Assembly: GCA_030432025.1 (NCBI GenBank)
Contig: JAUIIA010000005.1
Span: 106,831 to 170,830, forward strand
Source of the DNA: Alphaproteobacteria bacterium
Lineage (GTDB): Bacteria > Pseudomonadota > Alphaproteobacteria > Micavibrionales > Micavibrionaceae
DNA length: 64,000 bases
Direction: 5' to 3'
Both the position numbers and the translations under genes were made by a program. Below, piece by piece: positions 44,011-53,333 of the stretch; position 1 is the first letter of the stretch, and each line of letters starts with the position of its first letter. The notes under the pieces were generated by a model. The model was not told the DNA's origin. It saw only the letters and a program-made list of their open reading frames with translations, and made no database searches.

Positions 44011-45423
44011 CTAGCGAATGACAATACGTTGAATACGTCCTTGCGAATTCATGACCAGCGACAGGCCGCGTGACGATTTGGCCAAGGCGGGTTCAATATC
44101 CGCGATTACTTTGATTTCCGTACCGTTTATTTCCATCAGAATATCGCCAGGTGATAAAAAGCGTGAAGCCGCGCTGCCACGCGGGACATCAATGACCACG
44201 ACACCCAGTGCTTCATCATCCACGCCCAGCTCCAAGGCCACGGCCGGATTCAAATTAGCGACCGTTGCGCCCTTAAACGCGTGCTGACCGCTCAAGACCG
44301 TATCATCACGCGGCGGGTCATTCGGCGGGGCCATGGCGGTAACTTTGACTGTTTTCTCCTGACCGTTGCGAATAATGGTGACATCTGCATCCTCCCCCAG
44401 CGGCACATTCGCCATACGGAATTTCATTTCGGAGGAGTCGCGGATTACACGTCCGTTAAGCGATAAAATCACATCACCCACCTTTACGCCCGCATCAATC
44501 AGGGGGCTTGCAGGATGCAAGTCGTTAATCAACGAACCTTGCGGTCTTGCCAGCCCTAATGATGCGGCAATATCTTGCGTTACGTTTTGAGAAGTCACGC
44601 CAAGCCAAGGGCGAACAATGCCTTTGGTCCCCTTTTGCCCCGCCTTTTCAGCGGCAATGACAGAAGCCACCATTTCGGACGGGATAGCAAAACCGATCCC
44701 CAGCGAACCACCGTCTCGCGAGTAAATCGCCGTATTAATGCCGACCACGCCGCCATCAAGTGCCACAAGCGCACCGCCGGAATTACCGGGGTTAATGGCG
44801 GCATCGGTCTGGATAAAGAAATTAAAGTCATTGATATTCAGCGATGAGCGCCCCTGCGCACTGACGATACCGCTGGTCACGGTCTGCCCTACCCCGAACG
44901 GGTTACCAATGGCGAGTACAATATCTCCGACCTCCAGCGTTTCTGACGGTTCCAAATCGACATGCGGCAACCCTTCCGCCTCCACCCGTAACAATGCAAG
45001 GTCGGATGCAGGATCAGCCAAAGCCAGTTCGGCTTCGAATTCACGGCCATCATTCAACACAACTGTAATCTCATCCGCACCGTCAATGACATGGGAATTC
45101 GTGACCACCAGCCCGTCAGGCTCAACAATCACGCCCGAGCCAAGCGCGCTTTCGATCTGCTTTTTCATCCGGCCACCGAACCTGTCCTGACGGAAAAATG
45201 GCGCGAAAAAAGGATCGCTCATAAACGGGTTAAAAGCCCTTTGTGAAACGGTTCGTTTTGTATATATATTGACAATCGCGGGTGCCGTTTTCTTTACGAC
45301 AGGCGCGAAGGACAGCTGAATCTGCTCTTGCGACTCCGGCACGCTGCGCGTTTGTGCTTGCGCAGGTATGTGCAGCAGGTGTAAGCATAAAACTACCAGT
45401 ATGGAAACAACTCTGTACATCAT
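44011..45423 (-). CDS. degP: Periplasmic serine protease of the Do/HtrA family (DegP-like)
   Basis: The protease-chaperone degrades misfolded envelope proteins. With the ATG at 45423 the 470-residue protein has a signal peptide (ending PAQAQ) and the trypsin-like triad: His in VVTNSHVIDG, Asp in DPASDLALLRV and Ser in NPGNSGGAL. Two PDZ domains follow, one beginning RPWLGVTSQNV, the other ending with the LSLVMNSQGRIQRIVIR tail. This gene close to rplQ is a common alphaproteobacterial arrangement. It is divergent from panB with only 48 bases between them. A longer in-frame extension upstream is not supported by a ribosome site. Confidence 0.93.
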   Translation of the reverse strand: MMYRVVSILVVLCLHLLHIPAQAQTRSVPESQEQIQLSFAPVVKKTAPAIVNIYTKRTVSQRAFNPFMSDPFFAPFFRQDRFGGRMKKQIESALGSGVIVEPDGLVVTNSHVIDGADEITVVLNDGREFEAELALADPASDLALLRVEAEGLPHVDLEPSETLEVGDIVLAIGNPFGVGQTVTSGIVSAQGRSSLNINDFNFFIQTDAAINPGNSGGALVALDGGVVGINTAIYSRDGGSLGIGFAIPSEMVASVIAAEKAGQKGTKGIVRPWLGVTSQNVTQDIAASLGLARPQGSLINDLHPASPLIDAGVKVGDVILSLNGRVIRDSSEMKFRMANVPLGEDADVTIIRNGQEKTVKVTAMAPPNDPPRDDTVLSGQHAFKGATVANLNPAVALELGVDDEALGVVVIDVPRGSAASRFLSPGDILMEINGTEIKVIADIEPALAKSSRGLSLVMNSQGRIQRIVIR

Positions 45424-45471
45424 GCCAAAGAAATTAGGACAGGCTGATGAAGAGGGCAAGAGGTCTTGAAC

Positions 45472-46272
45472 ATGAAATCTATCGACTTTATTCGCGAGCA
45501 CAAAAACAAAGACAAGCCGTTGGTCAGCCTTACGGCTTACACCACACCGATGGCACAGAGCCTGAACCCGCATGTGGATTTTCTGCTGGTTGGTGACAGT
45601 GTCGGTACTGTGCTTTACGGCATGGATAATACGACAGGCGTAACGCTGGATATGATGATCGCACACGGTAAAGCGGTTATGCGCGCCAACCCCGATGTAC
45701 CCGTAATTGTCGATATGCCCTTCGGCACTTACGAAGAAGACAGCCAGGAAGCTTTGAATAACGCCAAGCGCATTATGGATGAAACCGGTGCTGACGGCGT
45801 GAAGCTGGAAGGTGGCGTGTCCATGCGTGTACAAATTGAGAAGATTGTAAAGGAAGGTATCCCCCTGCTCGGTCATATCGGCTTACAGCCGCAATCGGTT
45901 GAAAAAGAAGGCGGCTACAAGATCAAAGGCAAGACCGAAACGCAGGTTGAGGGCCTTATTCAGGATGCGAAATCTCTGGAAGACGCAGGTGCTTTTGCGT
46001 TCGTCCTAGAAGGCACGATTGACGAAGCGGCCGACCAGATCACGAAGGCCGTGAATATCCCGAGCATTGGCATAGGCGCATCAGCCGCCTGTGATGGGCA
46101 AATCCTTGTGACCGAGGATTTGCTCGGGCTGCTGCATTCCCGCCCGCCGAAATTCGTACAGCAATATGCGAATATGAAGGGCGACATTGACTGGGCGATT
46201 AAAACCTTCGCCGGGGATGTCCGTGCCCGTCGTTTTCCGACCGAAGAACATCTATACAAAAAAGCCTCATGA
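45472..46272 (+). CDS. panB: 3-methyl-2-oxobutanoate hydroxymethyltransferase
   Basis: PanB makes ketopantoate from 2-ketoisovalerate and methylene-tetrahydrofolate in coenzyme A synthesis. The 266-residue protein has the family blocks VSLTAYTTPMAQ, VDFLLVGDSVGTVLYG, VIVDMPFGTYE, VKLEGG and GHIGLQPQSV. The ATG at 45472 is preferred to a TTG two codons earlier. Its stop overlaps the panC start in ATGA, showing translational coupling. Confidence 0.97.
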   Translation: MKSIDFIREHKNKDKPLVSLTAYTTPMAQSLNPHVDFLLVGDSVGTVLYGMDNTTGVTLDMMIAHGKAVMRANPDVPVIVDMPFGTYEEDSQEALNNAKRIMDETGADGVKLEGGVSMRVQIEKIVKEGIPLLGHIGLQPQSVEKEGGYKIKGKTETQVEGLIQDAKSLEDAGAFAFVLEGTIDEAADQITKAVNIPSIGIGASAACDGQILVTEDLLGLLHSRPPKFVQQYANMKGDIDWAIKTFAGDVRARRFPTEEHLYKKAS

Positions 46273-47060
46273 TTACCGTTAAGGACGCAGACGAACTGCA
46301 AGCCCTTGTTACGGGTTGGAAAGCCAACGGCTTGAAGGTCGGTTTCGTGCCGACTATGGGCGCATTGCATGACGGGCATCTCAGCCTGATGCGCATGGCC
46401 AAACAGAAAGCCGATAAAGTCATCGTCAGCATCTATGTGAACCCTACTCAATTTGCCCCGCATGAAGATTTTGATGCCTATCCGCGCGATGTGGAGGGTG
46501 ATGCAAAGCTTTTGGATAGCGTGGGCGTGGATGCCCTGTATTTGCCGTTAGAGAGCGATATTTACCCCGATGGGGCATCAATTAACGTGCAGGCAGGAAA
46601 AGCCGCAGAAGGCTTGGAAACCGAATTCAGGCCACATTTCTTTCACGGGGTTGCCACCGTCGTGCACCGCCTGTTCGAAGTGGTTCAGCCCGACCTCGCC
46701 GTTTTCGGGGAAAAGGATTTTCAGCAATTGCAGGTCATCAAGGAAATGGTGGCCGAAAAAGATATGGGTATCGAGATCATCGGCGGGCCGATTGCGCGGG
46801 ATGAATACGGCCTCGCACTGTCCTCTCGTAATGCTTACCTGAGCGAAGATGAGCTGGAGATTGCCCGTATGCTCAACCAGATCATCCATAACGTTGCGCA
46901 GGACCCGGGTGAGGAAAAGCTTAAGGAAGCCGAACAGATGCTGGAAACGACGGGGTTCGATCAGGTCGATTACGTTCGCTATAAGTCCGAATGGAACCGC
47001 GTCCTCGCCGCCGGATGGGTCGGAAAAACGCGGCTGATCGATAATTGTGCGACACAATGA
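46269..47060 (+). CDS. panC: Pantothenate synthetase
   Basis: PanC joins pantoate and beta-alanine with ATP to form pantothenate. The 263-residue protein has the nucleotide motif PTMGALHDGHLSL and the segments VSIYVNPTQF, FGEKDFQQLQ, and SSRNAYLS. Its start overlaps panB and its stop overlaps the start of the following small gene, so all three are read as one unit. The last residues are slightly divergent but the length is usual. Confidence 0.97.
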   Translation: MITVKDADELQALVTGWKANGLKVGFVPTMGALHDGHLSLMRMAKQKADKVIVSIYVNPTQFAPHEDFDAYPRDVEGDAKLLDSVGVDALYLPLESDIYPDGASINVQAGKAAEGLETEFRPHFFHGVATVVHRLFEVVQPDLAVFGEKDFQQLQVIKEMVAEKDMGIEIIGGPIARDEYGLALSSRNAYLSEDELEIARMLNQIIHNVAQDPGEEKLKEAEQMLETTGFDQVDYVRYKSEWNRVLAAGWVGKTRLIDNCATQ

Positions 47061-47509
47061 CAAACGAAGAGATTATTGAGCACTTTCAATACGAAATAGA
47101 CATGCTGATCAGCAGCTATATATATCGTCCTCCCGCAAACAACCAGTTTTTGATTAATGTAAAAATCGAGAGCTTTGCTATTCACTTTAGATGCTTATAT
47201 GAATTTTTATTTGAAAAAAACAATCGTAGCGATGACATAAAGCTCAGGGACTTCGTCGAAAGTGAGTCTTATAAAAAATGGATAGCTTTAAGAGGGGATG
47301 AGCTGCCTAGAATGAAAGCATTATACGAGCGCGCCCATAAAGAAATTGCACACCTAACTACCAAACGAAAAGCTGGCACAGAAGACCTGGAAAAGCCTTG
47401 GCCGCAAGAGTATGTCTTTAATTATCTTATAGCGCTCTTACTAGAATTAAAAAACTTGAGCAAAGAAGAACTCAAAGGCGCCTTCGCAAGCATCAAAAAA
47501 GCGGACTAA
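47057..47509 (+). CDS. Unknown AT-rich gene, HEPN-like helical protein
   Basis: The 150-residue helical protein starts at an ATG overlapping the panC stop in ATGA. It contains RAHKEIAHL (92-100), an R-x6-H spacing like the catalytic HEPN motif, within a predicted helix, and aromatic-rich helices elsewhere (HFRCLYEFLFE). HEPN proteins are often RNases in toxin-antitoxin or abortive-infection systems, but no partner gene is present. The gene is visibly richer in A and T than panB-panC, hinting at acquisition. The function is not established. Confidence 0.5.
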   Translation: MTNEEIIEHFQYEIDMLISSYIYRPPANNQFLINVKIESFAIHFRCLYEFLFEKNNRSDDIKLRDFVESESYKKWIALRGDELPRMKALYERAHKEIAHLTTKRKAGTEDLEKPWPQEYVFNYLIALLLELKNLSKEELKGAFASIKKAD

Positions 47510-47525
47510 AGAGCCCGCTTTCTTA
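47498..47525. terminator. Terminator at the end of the pan operon, shared with rplQ
   Basis: AAAGCGG (47498-47504) and CCGCTTT (47515-47521) form a 7-base stem overlapping the stop codon of the HEPN-like gene, followed by CTTATT. An A-run precedes it, so it can serve both strands. Confidence 0.65.
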
Positions 47526-47549
47526 TTAATTCTTATATCGCAATGAAGC

Positions 47550-48167
47550 TTAGCCGCCGCGCTTACCGGATTTACCGGCATTTTGCTTAGGGGCGGATTT
47601 AGAAGCCTGTGTGTCCTTCTTGGAAGAAACAGGTTCAGCCTGAGATTTCTTAGGAGCTTTAGGAGCCGCTTTTTTCTTAGCTTTAGCTTTTTCTTCTTTT
47701 TCAGCGCGGTTTTCTTTCACTTCTTCGGAAGGACCCGGAACGAATTCTTCTTCGAAGTCTACAGGACCGCTGTCCTGACCTTTAGCTTCAACGTCACGGT
47801 CAACCAGTTCGATGATCGCGACAGGAGCAGCATCACCATAACGGAAGCCCGCTTTCATGATGCGTGTGTAGCCACCCGGACGGTCGGCATAACGCTCAGC
47901 CAGAACATCGAAGATTTTAGCAACCATATCGACATCGCGCATTTTGGAGATCGCCTGACGACGTTTACCCAAAGCTGTTTCAGGCTTGTCGTTGGCTTGC
48001 TTACCCAAAGTGATCAGTTTTTCGATGTAGGGGCGCAATTCCTTTGCTTTTGGCAAAGTTGTTTTGATTTGCTCGTGCTTAACCAAAGATGCCGCCATGT
48101 TTGCCAGCATCGCCTGACGGTGGCTGGAGTCACGGTTAAGTTTACGTTGTTTAATGCGGTGTTTCAT
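47550..48167 (-). CDS. rplQ: 50S ribosomal protein L17 with Lys-rich C-terminal extension
   Basis: L17 sits near the peptide exit of the 50S subunit. The core is normal ([21 protein letters not shown] start), but the protein has 205 residues against about 120-140 in most bacteria. The extra part after residue 140 is acidic and then Lys/Ala/Pro-rich ([19 protein letters not shown]). It is the last gene of the alpha series. A 144-base gap separates it from rpoA, with a small hairpin (GCCAG/CTGGC). Confidence 0.95.
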   Translation of the reverse strand: MKHRIKQRKLNRDSSHRQAMLANMAASLVKHEQIKTTLPKAKELRPYIEKLITLGKQANDKPETALGKRRQAISKMRDVDMVAKIFDVLAERYADRPGGYTRIMKAGFRYGDAAPVAIIELVDRDVEAKGQDSGPVDFEEEFVPGPSEEVKENRAEKEEKAKAKKKAAPKAPKKSQAEPVSSKKDTQASKSAPKQNAGKSGKRGG

Positions 48168-48311
48168 TTCACTGCATCCTTTCTGCCAGCCTTACTGGCG
48201 TTGCTGCGGCCTCACGTATGAGAGCCATAGTACAAACCGAAGCGCATCCCTTTGATGCAAGCAATTACGCTTCGGGGCGGGCAACCTTGCCCTATATCGC
48301 GGACCGAGGTC

Positions 48312-49328
48312 CTAGAACTGCTGGTCTTCAGTTTTCTTAGCGAGTTCTTCGATATTCTCAGGAGGCCAACCTTCGACCTGCATACCCAGATGCAGACCCA
48401 TTGTTGTCAACACTTCCTTGATCTCGTTCAGGGATTTACGACCGAAGTTCGGTGTACGGAGCATGTCGCTCTCGGACTTTTGAACCAGATCGCCAATGTA
48501 AACGATGTTGTCGTTTTTGAGGCAGTTTGCGGAACGAACAGACAGTTCGAGTTCTTCCACTTTCTTGAGCAGGTTCTTGTTGAACGGTAGCTCTTCTGCT
48601 TCTTCCTTCTCAGGAGCCACTTCAGGCTCGTCAAAGTTAACGAAGACTTGCAACTGGTCTTGCAGGATGCGTGCCGCGAAAGCGACAGCATCTTCAGGGG
48701 CGATAACGCCGTTTGTTTGCAGTGTCAGTGTCAGTTTGTCGTAGTCAGTGATCTGACCGACACGTGTGTCTTCGACTTCGTATGTAACTTTACGGATTGG
48801 TGAGAAAACAGAGTCGACAGGAATAAGGCCAACAGGGGCTTCTTCCGGACGGTTCATAGCGGAAGGACGGTAGCCCTTACCTGTATCCACGGTCATTTCC
48901 ATGGAGAGTTTCGCACCTTTATCCAATGTACAGATGACAAGGTCAGGGTTCATGATTTCGATGTCGGCACCGGCTTCGATTTGCGCGGCTGTGACTTCAC
49001 ATGGACCTTCGGCTGACAAACGCATCTTCTTAGGACCTTCAGCGTGCATACGCACAGCCAAAGCCTTGATGTTCAGGATGATGTCAGTAACATCTTCGCG
49101 AACGCCTTCGATAGAAGAGAACTCGTGCAATACACCGTCGATTTGAACAGCTGTTACAGCAGCACCTTGCAGTGAGGACAGCAGAATACGACGCAATGCG
49201 TTACCCAAAGTCAGACCGAAACCACGTTCCAGAGGTTCTGCGACGACTTTACCTGTGTTTGGCAACTCACCGTGTGAGATGTCGAGTTTTGTTGGCTTAA
49301 TCAGTTCTTGCCAGTTCTTCTGTATCAT
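48312..49328 (-). CDS. rpoA: RNA polymerase alpha subunit
   Basis: The 338-residue protein has the N-terminal dimerisation domain ([20 protein letters not shown]) and the C-terminal alpha-CTD with helix-hairpin-helix features ([21 protein letters not shown]-like [14 protein letters not shown]). The CTD binds activators and UP elements. It lies between rpsK and rplQ as in all alpha operons. The 109-base gap on its upstream side holds a 9-base hairpin. Confidence 0.98.
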   Translation of the reverse strand: MIQKNWQELIKPTKLDISHGELPNTGKVVAEPLERGFGLTLGNALRRILLSSLQGAAVTAVQIDGVLHEFSSIEGVREDVTDIILNIKALAVRMHAEGPKKMRLSAEGPCEVTAAQIEAGADIEIMNPDLVICTLDKGAKLSMEMTVDTGKGYRPSAMNRPEEAPVGLIPVDSVFSPIRKVTYEVEDTRVGQITDYDKLTLTLQTNGVIAPEDAVAFAARILQDQLQVFVNFDEPEVAPEKEEAEELPFNKNLLKKVEELELSVRSANCLKNDNIVYIGDLVQKSESDMLRTPNFGRKSLNEIKEVLTTMGLHLGMQVEGWPPENIEELAKKTEDQQF

Positions 49329-49385
49329 TTTTACTTTTTCCTTTTTGCTTCACCCGGCTCTTAACCGGTCTCTTGCGGGATAGGC

Positions 49386-49408
49386 TTTCCCCGCACCGCG
49401 CGGGGAAA
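49386..49408. repeat. Nine-base hairpin between rpsK and rpoA
   Basis: TTTCCCCGC (49386-49394) and GCGGGGAAA (49400-49408) form a perfect 9-base inverted repeat with a five-base loop. No T-run follows on the minus strand, so it does not look like a terminator. RNase processing or a translational control element for rpoA is possible; the position is the 109-base rpsK-rpoA gap. Confidence 0.45.
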
Positions 49409-49437
49409 TACCGAAACTTAAATTATTAAACGCGCCC

Positions 49438-49827
49438 CTAAACTCTTCTGCGCTTAGGCGGACGACATCCATTGTGCGGGATCGGCGTGATGTCATTAAT
49501 CTGACGAATAATGAAGCCGATGCTTTGCAATGCACGCAGAGCGCTTTCGCGACCTGAACCCGGACCCTTAACGCGAACGTCAAGTTCCTTCATGCCGTGT
49601 TCCTGTGCCTTACGGCCTGCATCTTCTGCAGCCATCTGCGCCGCATATGGCGTAGATTTACGTGAGCCTTTGAAGCCCATCATGCCTGCAGATGACCAGG
49701 AAACAACGTTACCTTGGGCGTCTGAAATTGTGATCAATGTATTGTTGAATGTGGAATTCACATGAACGATACCGGAAGAGATATTCTTCTTCTCTTTTCT
49801 TTTTGCTTTTGTCTTTGGCTTAGCCAT
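49438..49827 (-). CDS. rpsK: 30S ribosomal protein S11
   Basis: S11 lies on the platform of the 30S subunit near the Shine-Dalgarno helix. The 129-residue protein has [17 protein letters not shown] and the C-terminal [18 protein letters not shown] typical of the family. It starts 14 bases after rpsM stops. Confidence 0.98.
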   Translation of the reverse strand: MAKPKTKAKRKEKKNISSGIVHVNSTFNNTLITISDAQGNVVSWSSAGMMGFKGSRKSTPYAAQMAAEDAGRKAQEHGMKELDVRVKGPGSGRESALRALQSIGFIIRQINDITPIPHNGCRPPKRRRV

Positions 49828-49841
49828 TGTTCATGCCCTCC

Positions 49842-50213
49842 TTATTTCTTCTTACCGGCGATTGGTTTCGCAGGGCCCTTACGTGTACGGGCGTTTGTGC
49901 GTGTGCGCTGACCATTCACAGGAAGGCCGTTACGGTGACGCAGACCACGGTAGCATTTCATGTCCATCAAGCGTTTGATGTTCATGGAAACCTCACGACG
50001 ACGGTCACCTTCGATAAGGTATTCGTCAGTGTCGATTTCTGCGCGGATGCGGTTCAGCGTGTCTTCGTCCAGTTCGCCCATGCGTTTTTGAACGTCGATG
50101 CCCAGTTTTTCACAAAGTTTGAATGCGGTTGTACGGCCAATACCATGAATGTACATCAAGGCAATCGGCGTACGTTTTTTGTCGGGTACATTGACCCCGG
50201 CGATACGTGCCAT
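49842..50213 (-). CDS. rpsM: 30S ribosomal protein S13
   Basis: S13 contacts the 50S subunit and tRNAs. The 123-residue protein begins [19 protein letters not shown] and has the conserved [20 protein letters not shown] block. It heads the alpha series here (rpsM-rpsK-rpoA-rplQ), without rpsD. The 164-base gap from adk could hold a promoter or leader; I found no strong motif. Confidence 0.98.
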   Translation of the reverse strand: MARIAGVNVPDKKRTPIALMYIHGIGRTTAFKLCEKLGIDVQKRMGELDEDTLNRIRAEIDTDEYLIEGDRRREVSMNIKRLMDMKCYRGLRHRNGLPVNGQRTRTNARTRKGPAKPIAGKKK

Positions 50214-50377
50214 AGTTTTTTCCTTTCAATTTTACACCGAACCGTTGTCAGTTCCGCTCGTTAGGCTTCCACTGCGCCGGTTCGTAAACCAAAAATCCGA
50301 TATTACGGAATCTTGGCGGAGTATAGGCATTTTCGCCCATACGTCAACATCTTTCTTCGTGTTGGAAAATAAAGGGT

Positions 50378-50959
50378 TTAGGCCGCTTCTTGCGATGCAA
50401 CAATCGCGTCAATTTCGGACGTGACGCTATCGATGCTTTGCATGCCGTCGATGGCGCGCAAAAGGCCCTTTTCCTTGTAATACGGGATAATCGGGGCTGT
50501 TTGCTCATTATAGACACCCAGACGCTTTTTCAGCGTCTCTTCGTTGTCATCGCTGCGAGCACCGCCGGATTCAGCCGCACGGGTCTGAATACGCTCCAGA
50601 AGGGCATTATCGTCAACTTCCAGAACAATAACGTGATCGATCTCGCGGTTCATTTCACGGAGCATATCATTGAGGGCCTCAGCTTGCGCAACCGTGCGTG
50701 GGAAACCATCAAGAATAAAGCCTTTTTCGCATTCAGGCTCGGAAATACAATTACCGATCAGTTCAATGATAATTTCATCAGATACTAGCTGGCCGGAATC
50801 CATGATGGATTTGAGGCGTTGGCCCAGTTCGCTACCGCTTGCGACTTCCGCGCGGAGCATATCACCAGTGGACAGCTGTTTGATGCCGTGTTTTTCCTGC
50901 AAGATTACGGATTGTGTACCTTTACCGGCGCCCGGTGGGCCAAACATAATAATATTCAT
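50378..50959 (-). CDS. adk: Adenylate kinase, short form
   Basis: Adk interconverts ATP, ADP and AMP. The 193-residue protein has the P-loop [10 protein letters not shown] (7-16), the AMP-binding LSTGDMLR and [10 protein letters not shown] blocks, and the [11 protein letters not shown] motif. It lacks the zinc-type LID insert, which is usual for the short bacterial form. It lies between secY and rpsM, the normal position in alphaproteobacteria. Confidence 0.97.
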   Translation of the reverse strand: MNIIMFGPPGAGKGTQSVILQEKHGIKQLSTGDMLRAEVASGSELGQRLKSIMDSGQLVSDEIIIELIGNCISEPECEKGFILDGFPRTVAQAEALNDMLREMNREIDHVIVLEVDDNALLERIQTRAAESGGARSDDNEETLKKRLGVYNEQTAPIIPYYKEKGLLRAIDGMQSIDSVTSEIDAIVASQEAA

Positions 50960-50983
50960 AGAACTGTCCTCTCTTTGATCAAA

Positions 50984-52348
50984 TTACTTCATGCCGCGCA
51001 TCATGCCGCGACGCTTACCTAGCTTGGCTTTCTTCATCAACCCTTCATATTGATGGGCAATCAGATGCGAATGGATCTGGCCAACCGTATCGAGCGTGAC
51101 CGTCACCACAATCAGGAGTGATGTCCCCCCGAGTGAATAGAACGGGATGTTGTATTTGGCGATCATGAATTCCGGTACCAAACATACAAACACCAGATAG
51201 ATACCACCAATCACAGTGATACGCGTCAGCACGTAATCAAGGTAGTCAGCCGTGTTTTTACCGGGGCGAATACCGGGTACGAAGCCGCCGTATTTGCGCA
51301 AGGTCTCTGCGTTTTCTTCCGGGTTGAATACAATCGCTGTGTAGAAGAAACAGAAGAACAGAACCAACGCGCCATACAGGAACATATAGGTCGGCTGTCC
51401 ATGCTGCAGGTATTGAGCAATTGTCGCCGTAAAGTCGCCACCATCGGCGCCGCTAAAGCCAACGATCGTCAGTGGCAGCAGAAGCAAGGATGACGCAAAA
51501 ATCGGCGGAATAACGCCGGATGTATTCAATTTCAACGGGATATGGTTTGTATCGCCGCCGACCATCATCTGACCTTGCTGGCGTTTCGGGTACTGAACCA
51601 CGACGCGGCGCTGTGCGCGCTCAACGAAAACAACCAGAACAATAACACCGAAAACCATACCGAAGATGATGATCAGGTCGAGGATGTTCAAAGCGCCCTG
51701 ACGACCCAGTTCAAGGGTTCCGGCAATCGCGTTTGGCCATTCGGCAATAATACCGGCGAAAATGATCAACGAGATCCCGTTCCCGATACCGCGCTGCGTG
51801 ATCTGCTCACCCAGCCACATCAGGAAGACCGTACCGCCGACAATAGTAATGACGGTGGATACGCGGAAGAACATGCCCGGATCGATAACGGCTGAACCGC
51901 TTTCGCCCTGCATGCTTTCCAGACCGACAGCCAGACCGTAAGCCTGTACAGTGGCCAAAAGCACCGTCAGATAGCGCGTGTACTGGTTGATTTTCATACG
52001 GCCCGTCGGGCCTTCTTTCTTCATCGCTTCAAGCTGCGGCGACATGGCCGAACCGAGCTGCATGATAATCGAGGCCGAAATATACGGCATGATGTTCAAT
52101 GCGAAGATGGTCATACGCGAGAGCGCGCCACCGGAAAACAGGTTCAAAGTATCGAGGATACCGCCGCCGCGCTGCGTGAAAATTTCATTCCAGACGTGAG
52201 GATCGATTCCCGGCACAGGGATATATGTTCCCAGGCGGTAGACGAGCAAAGCTCCCAAAACAAATAACAAACGGCTTTTCAGGTCTGTTGCCTTGGCCAG
52301 AGCGCCCCAATTGGCGTTTTTTGCAAGCTGTTCGACGGCAGATGCCAT
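50984..52348 (-). CDS. secY: Preprotein translocase subunit SecY
   Basis: SecY is the ten-span channel of the Sec translocon. The 454-residue protein has LGTYIPVPGIDP, the first plug/loop region and the GMVFGVIVLVVFVERAQRRV segment, and a basic C-terminus. GAGGAG lies at good spacing before the ATG. In most bacteria secY follows rplO directly; here an unrelated gene and a terminator lie between. A promoter for secY may lie in the 136-base gap. Confidence 0.97.
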   Translation of the reverse strand: MASAVEQLAKNANWGALAKATDLKSRLLFVLGALLVYRLGTYIPVPGIDPHVWNEIFTQRGGGILDTLNLFSGGALSRMTIFALNIMPYISASIIMQLGSAMSPQLEAMKKEGPTGRMKINQYTRYLTVLLATVQAYGLAVGLESMQGESGSAVIDPGMFFRVSTVITIVGGTVFLMWLGEQITQRGIGNGISLIIFAGIIAEWPNAIAGTLELGRQGALNILDLIIIFGMVFGVIVLVVFVERAQRRVVVQYPKRQQGQMMVGGDTNHIPLKLNTSGVIPPIFASSLLLLPLTIVGFSGADGGDFTATIAQYLQHGQPTYMFLYGALVLFFCFFYTAIVFNPEENAETLRKYGGFVPGIRPGKNTADYLDYVLTRITVIGGIYLVFVCLVPEFMIAKYNIPFYSLGGTSLLIVVTVTLDTVGQIHSHLIAHQYEGLMKKAKLGKRRGMMRGMK

Positions 52349-52386
52349 ATTTACTCCTCAAATCACTGTCAAAAGATCAAAGCAGA

Positions 52387-52415
52387 TTCATAAAGAATAT
52401 TGCCCGCTTTCACAA
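52387..52415 (-). promoter_or_regulatory. Candidate promoter for secY-adk-alpha genes
   Basis: On the minus strand TTGTGA (52410-52415) and TATGAA (52387-52392) are separated by 17 bases, about 40 bases before the secY ATG. Each matches four of six consensus positions. A promoter here would be needed because a terminator and a foreign gene separate secY from the upstream spc genes. Confidence 0.35.
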
Positions 52416-52484
52416 GGGGCTTAACGCAAATAGAATCTGCGATTGAAGCAATTTAGAGAGATTTTCGAAGAAATTCAGAGAGCG

Positions 52485-53183
52485 TTATTGGGAGAGTTTT
52501 TGATCCCACTTTTTACACTTGGACTCAACGCGCGCATATTCTCTTGGATTATCAAAGGCTTTTTGCCTTTTTGCCAGAACGGGCATGATTTTCTCGTTGA
52601 GTTTTTCCATCTCTTTGATGAACTGGTTTTGCAGCTTTTCCTGCGCCCGCTTTACAGCAGAATTTGTCGCAGGGATCGGTCCTTCAGCCGTATCCAGTCG
52701 TTTTGCAACCTTAATCAGATGCCTTTTAACCTTTGGCGAATATTCACGGACAAATTTGCGCAAAATACGGATATGGCCGTTCTCATGATTCAAAACCGCC
52801 GCATACTCACATGAATTACGGCCAAAATTGCTAGCCACATGGATTTCGGGTTTGGCATAGAATTTCACTTCAACCCGTTTTAAAAGCACGCAAGCCTGAT
52901 TGCCTTGTGACTTGATCTCGAACTGTGTTTCGGTGCGAAAGCCGATCTCACCGCCCCCCAGTCCGCCGACAATGGAACCACCGCCACCACCATGGAGGTC
53001 GGTCAGGTCCTTAGCGGATTTTGTACGGATATATTTTGTACGCGTGGTCGCTGTCTTCACGGACAGGCTGGGTTTGGAATCGCGGCAAGGAACCATAGCC
53101 TGTGCTTCAGACACAATCCCTATACTGCTGGAAACACTGAGAAAAAGCCCGGCACAGAGGATAAAACATATTTTCTTGATCAT
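52485..53183 (-). CDS. Exported HExxH protein (predicted secreted metalloprotease, DUF922-like)
   Basis: The 232-residue protein has a signal peptide (about 1-28, ending EAQA) and an HExxH-type motif NHENGHIRI (His-Glu-Asn-Gly-His). The mature part has three or four cysteines (PCRDS, NSCEYA, SKCKKWD) and a Gly-rich segment. The motif and size suggest a DUF922-type predicted secreted zinc protease. Substrate and activity are unknown. The ATG at 53183 is preferred over a GTG four codons upstream. It is placed between rplO and secY, downstream of a terminator, so it is not part of a normal spc operon. Confidence 0.65.
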   Translation of the reverse strand: MIKKICFILCAGLFLSVSSSIGIVSEAQAMVPCRDSKPSLSVKTATTRTKYIRTKSAKDLTDLHGGGGGSIVGGLGGGEIGFRTETQFEIKSQGNQACVLLKRVEVKFYAKPEIHVASNFGRNSCEYAAVLNHENGHIRILRKFVREYSPKVKRHLIKVAKRLDTAEGPIPATNSAVKRAQEKLQNQFIKEMEKLNEKIMPVLAKRQKAFDNPREYARVESKCKKWDQKLSQ

Positions 53184-53274
53184 AAAACCGCCCACTCGTC
53201 TATGGTATCATGATAGGGGGTAAATGGTGAATAAATGCTTTAAACCATTAAGAAAACAGGGTTTTGGGTCCGGG

Positions 53275-53304
53275 CAATAAAAAAGCGCCTCAAACCGGGC
53301 GCTT
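53275..53304 (-). terminator. Terminator after rplO, splitting the spc series
   Basis: On the minus strand AAGCGCC and GGCGCTT (53283-53289 and 53298-53304 on the + strand) form a seven-base stem with an eight-base loop, followed by TTTTATT. It lies about 30 bases past the rplO stop. A 10-base palindrome TATCATGATA (53206-53215) lies just upstream of the next gene. Confidence 0.8.
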
Positions 53305-53333
53305 CTTCACTAAGACTTTGATATCTATGAGAC

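Noticed and set aside
44011..45876. Longer version of the Do-type protease starting at 45876
   Set aside because: The extra 151 codons lie opposite panB and would hide the signal peptide that begins at 45423.
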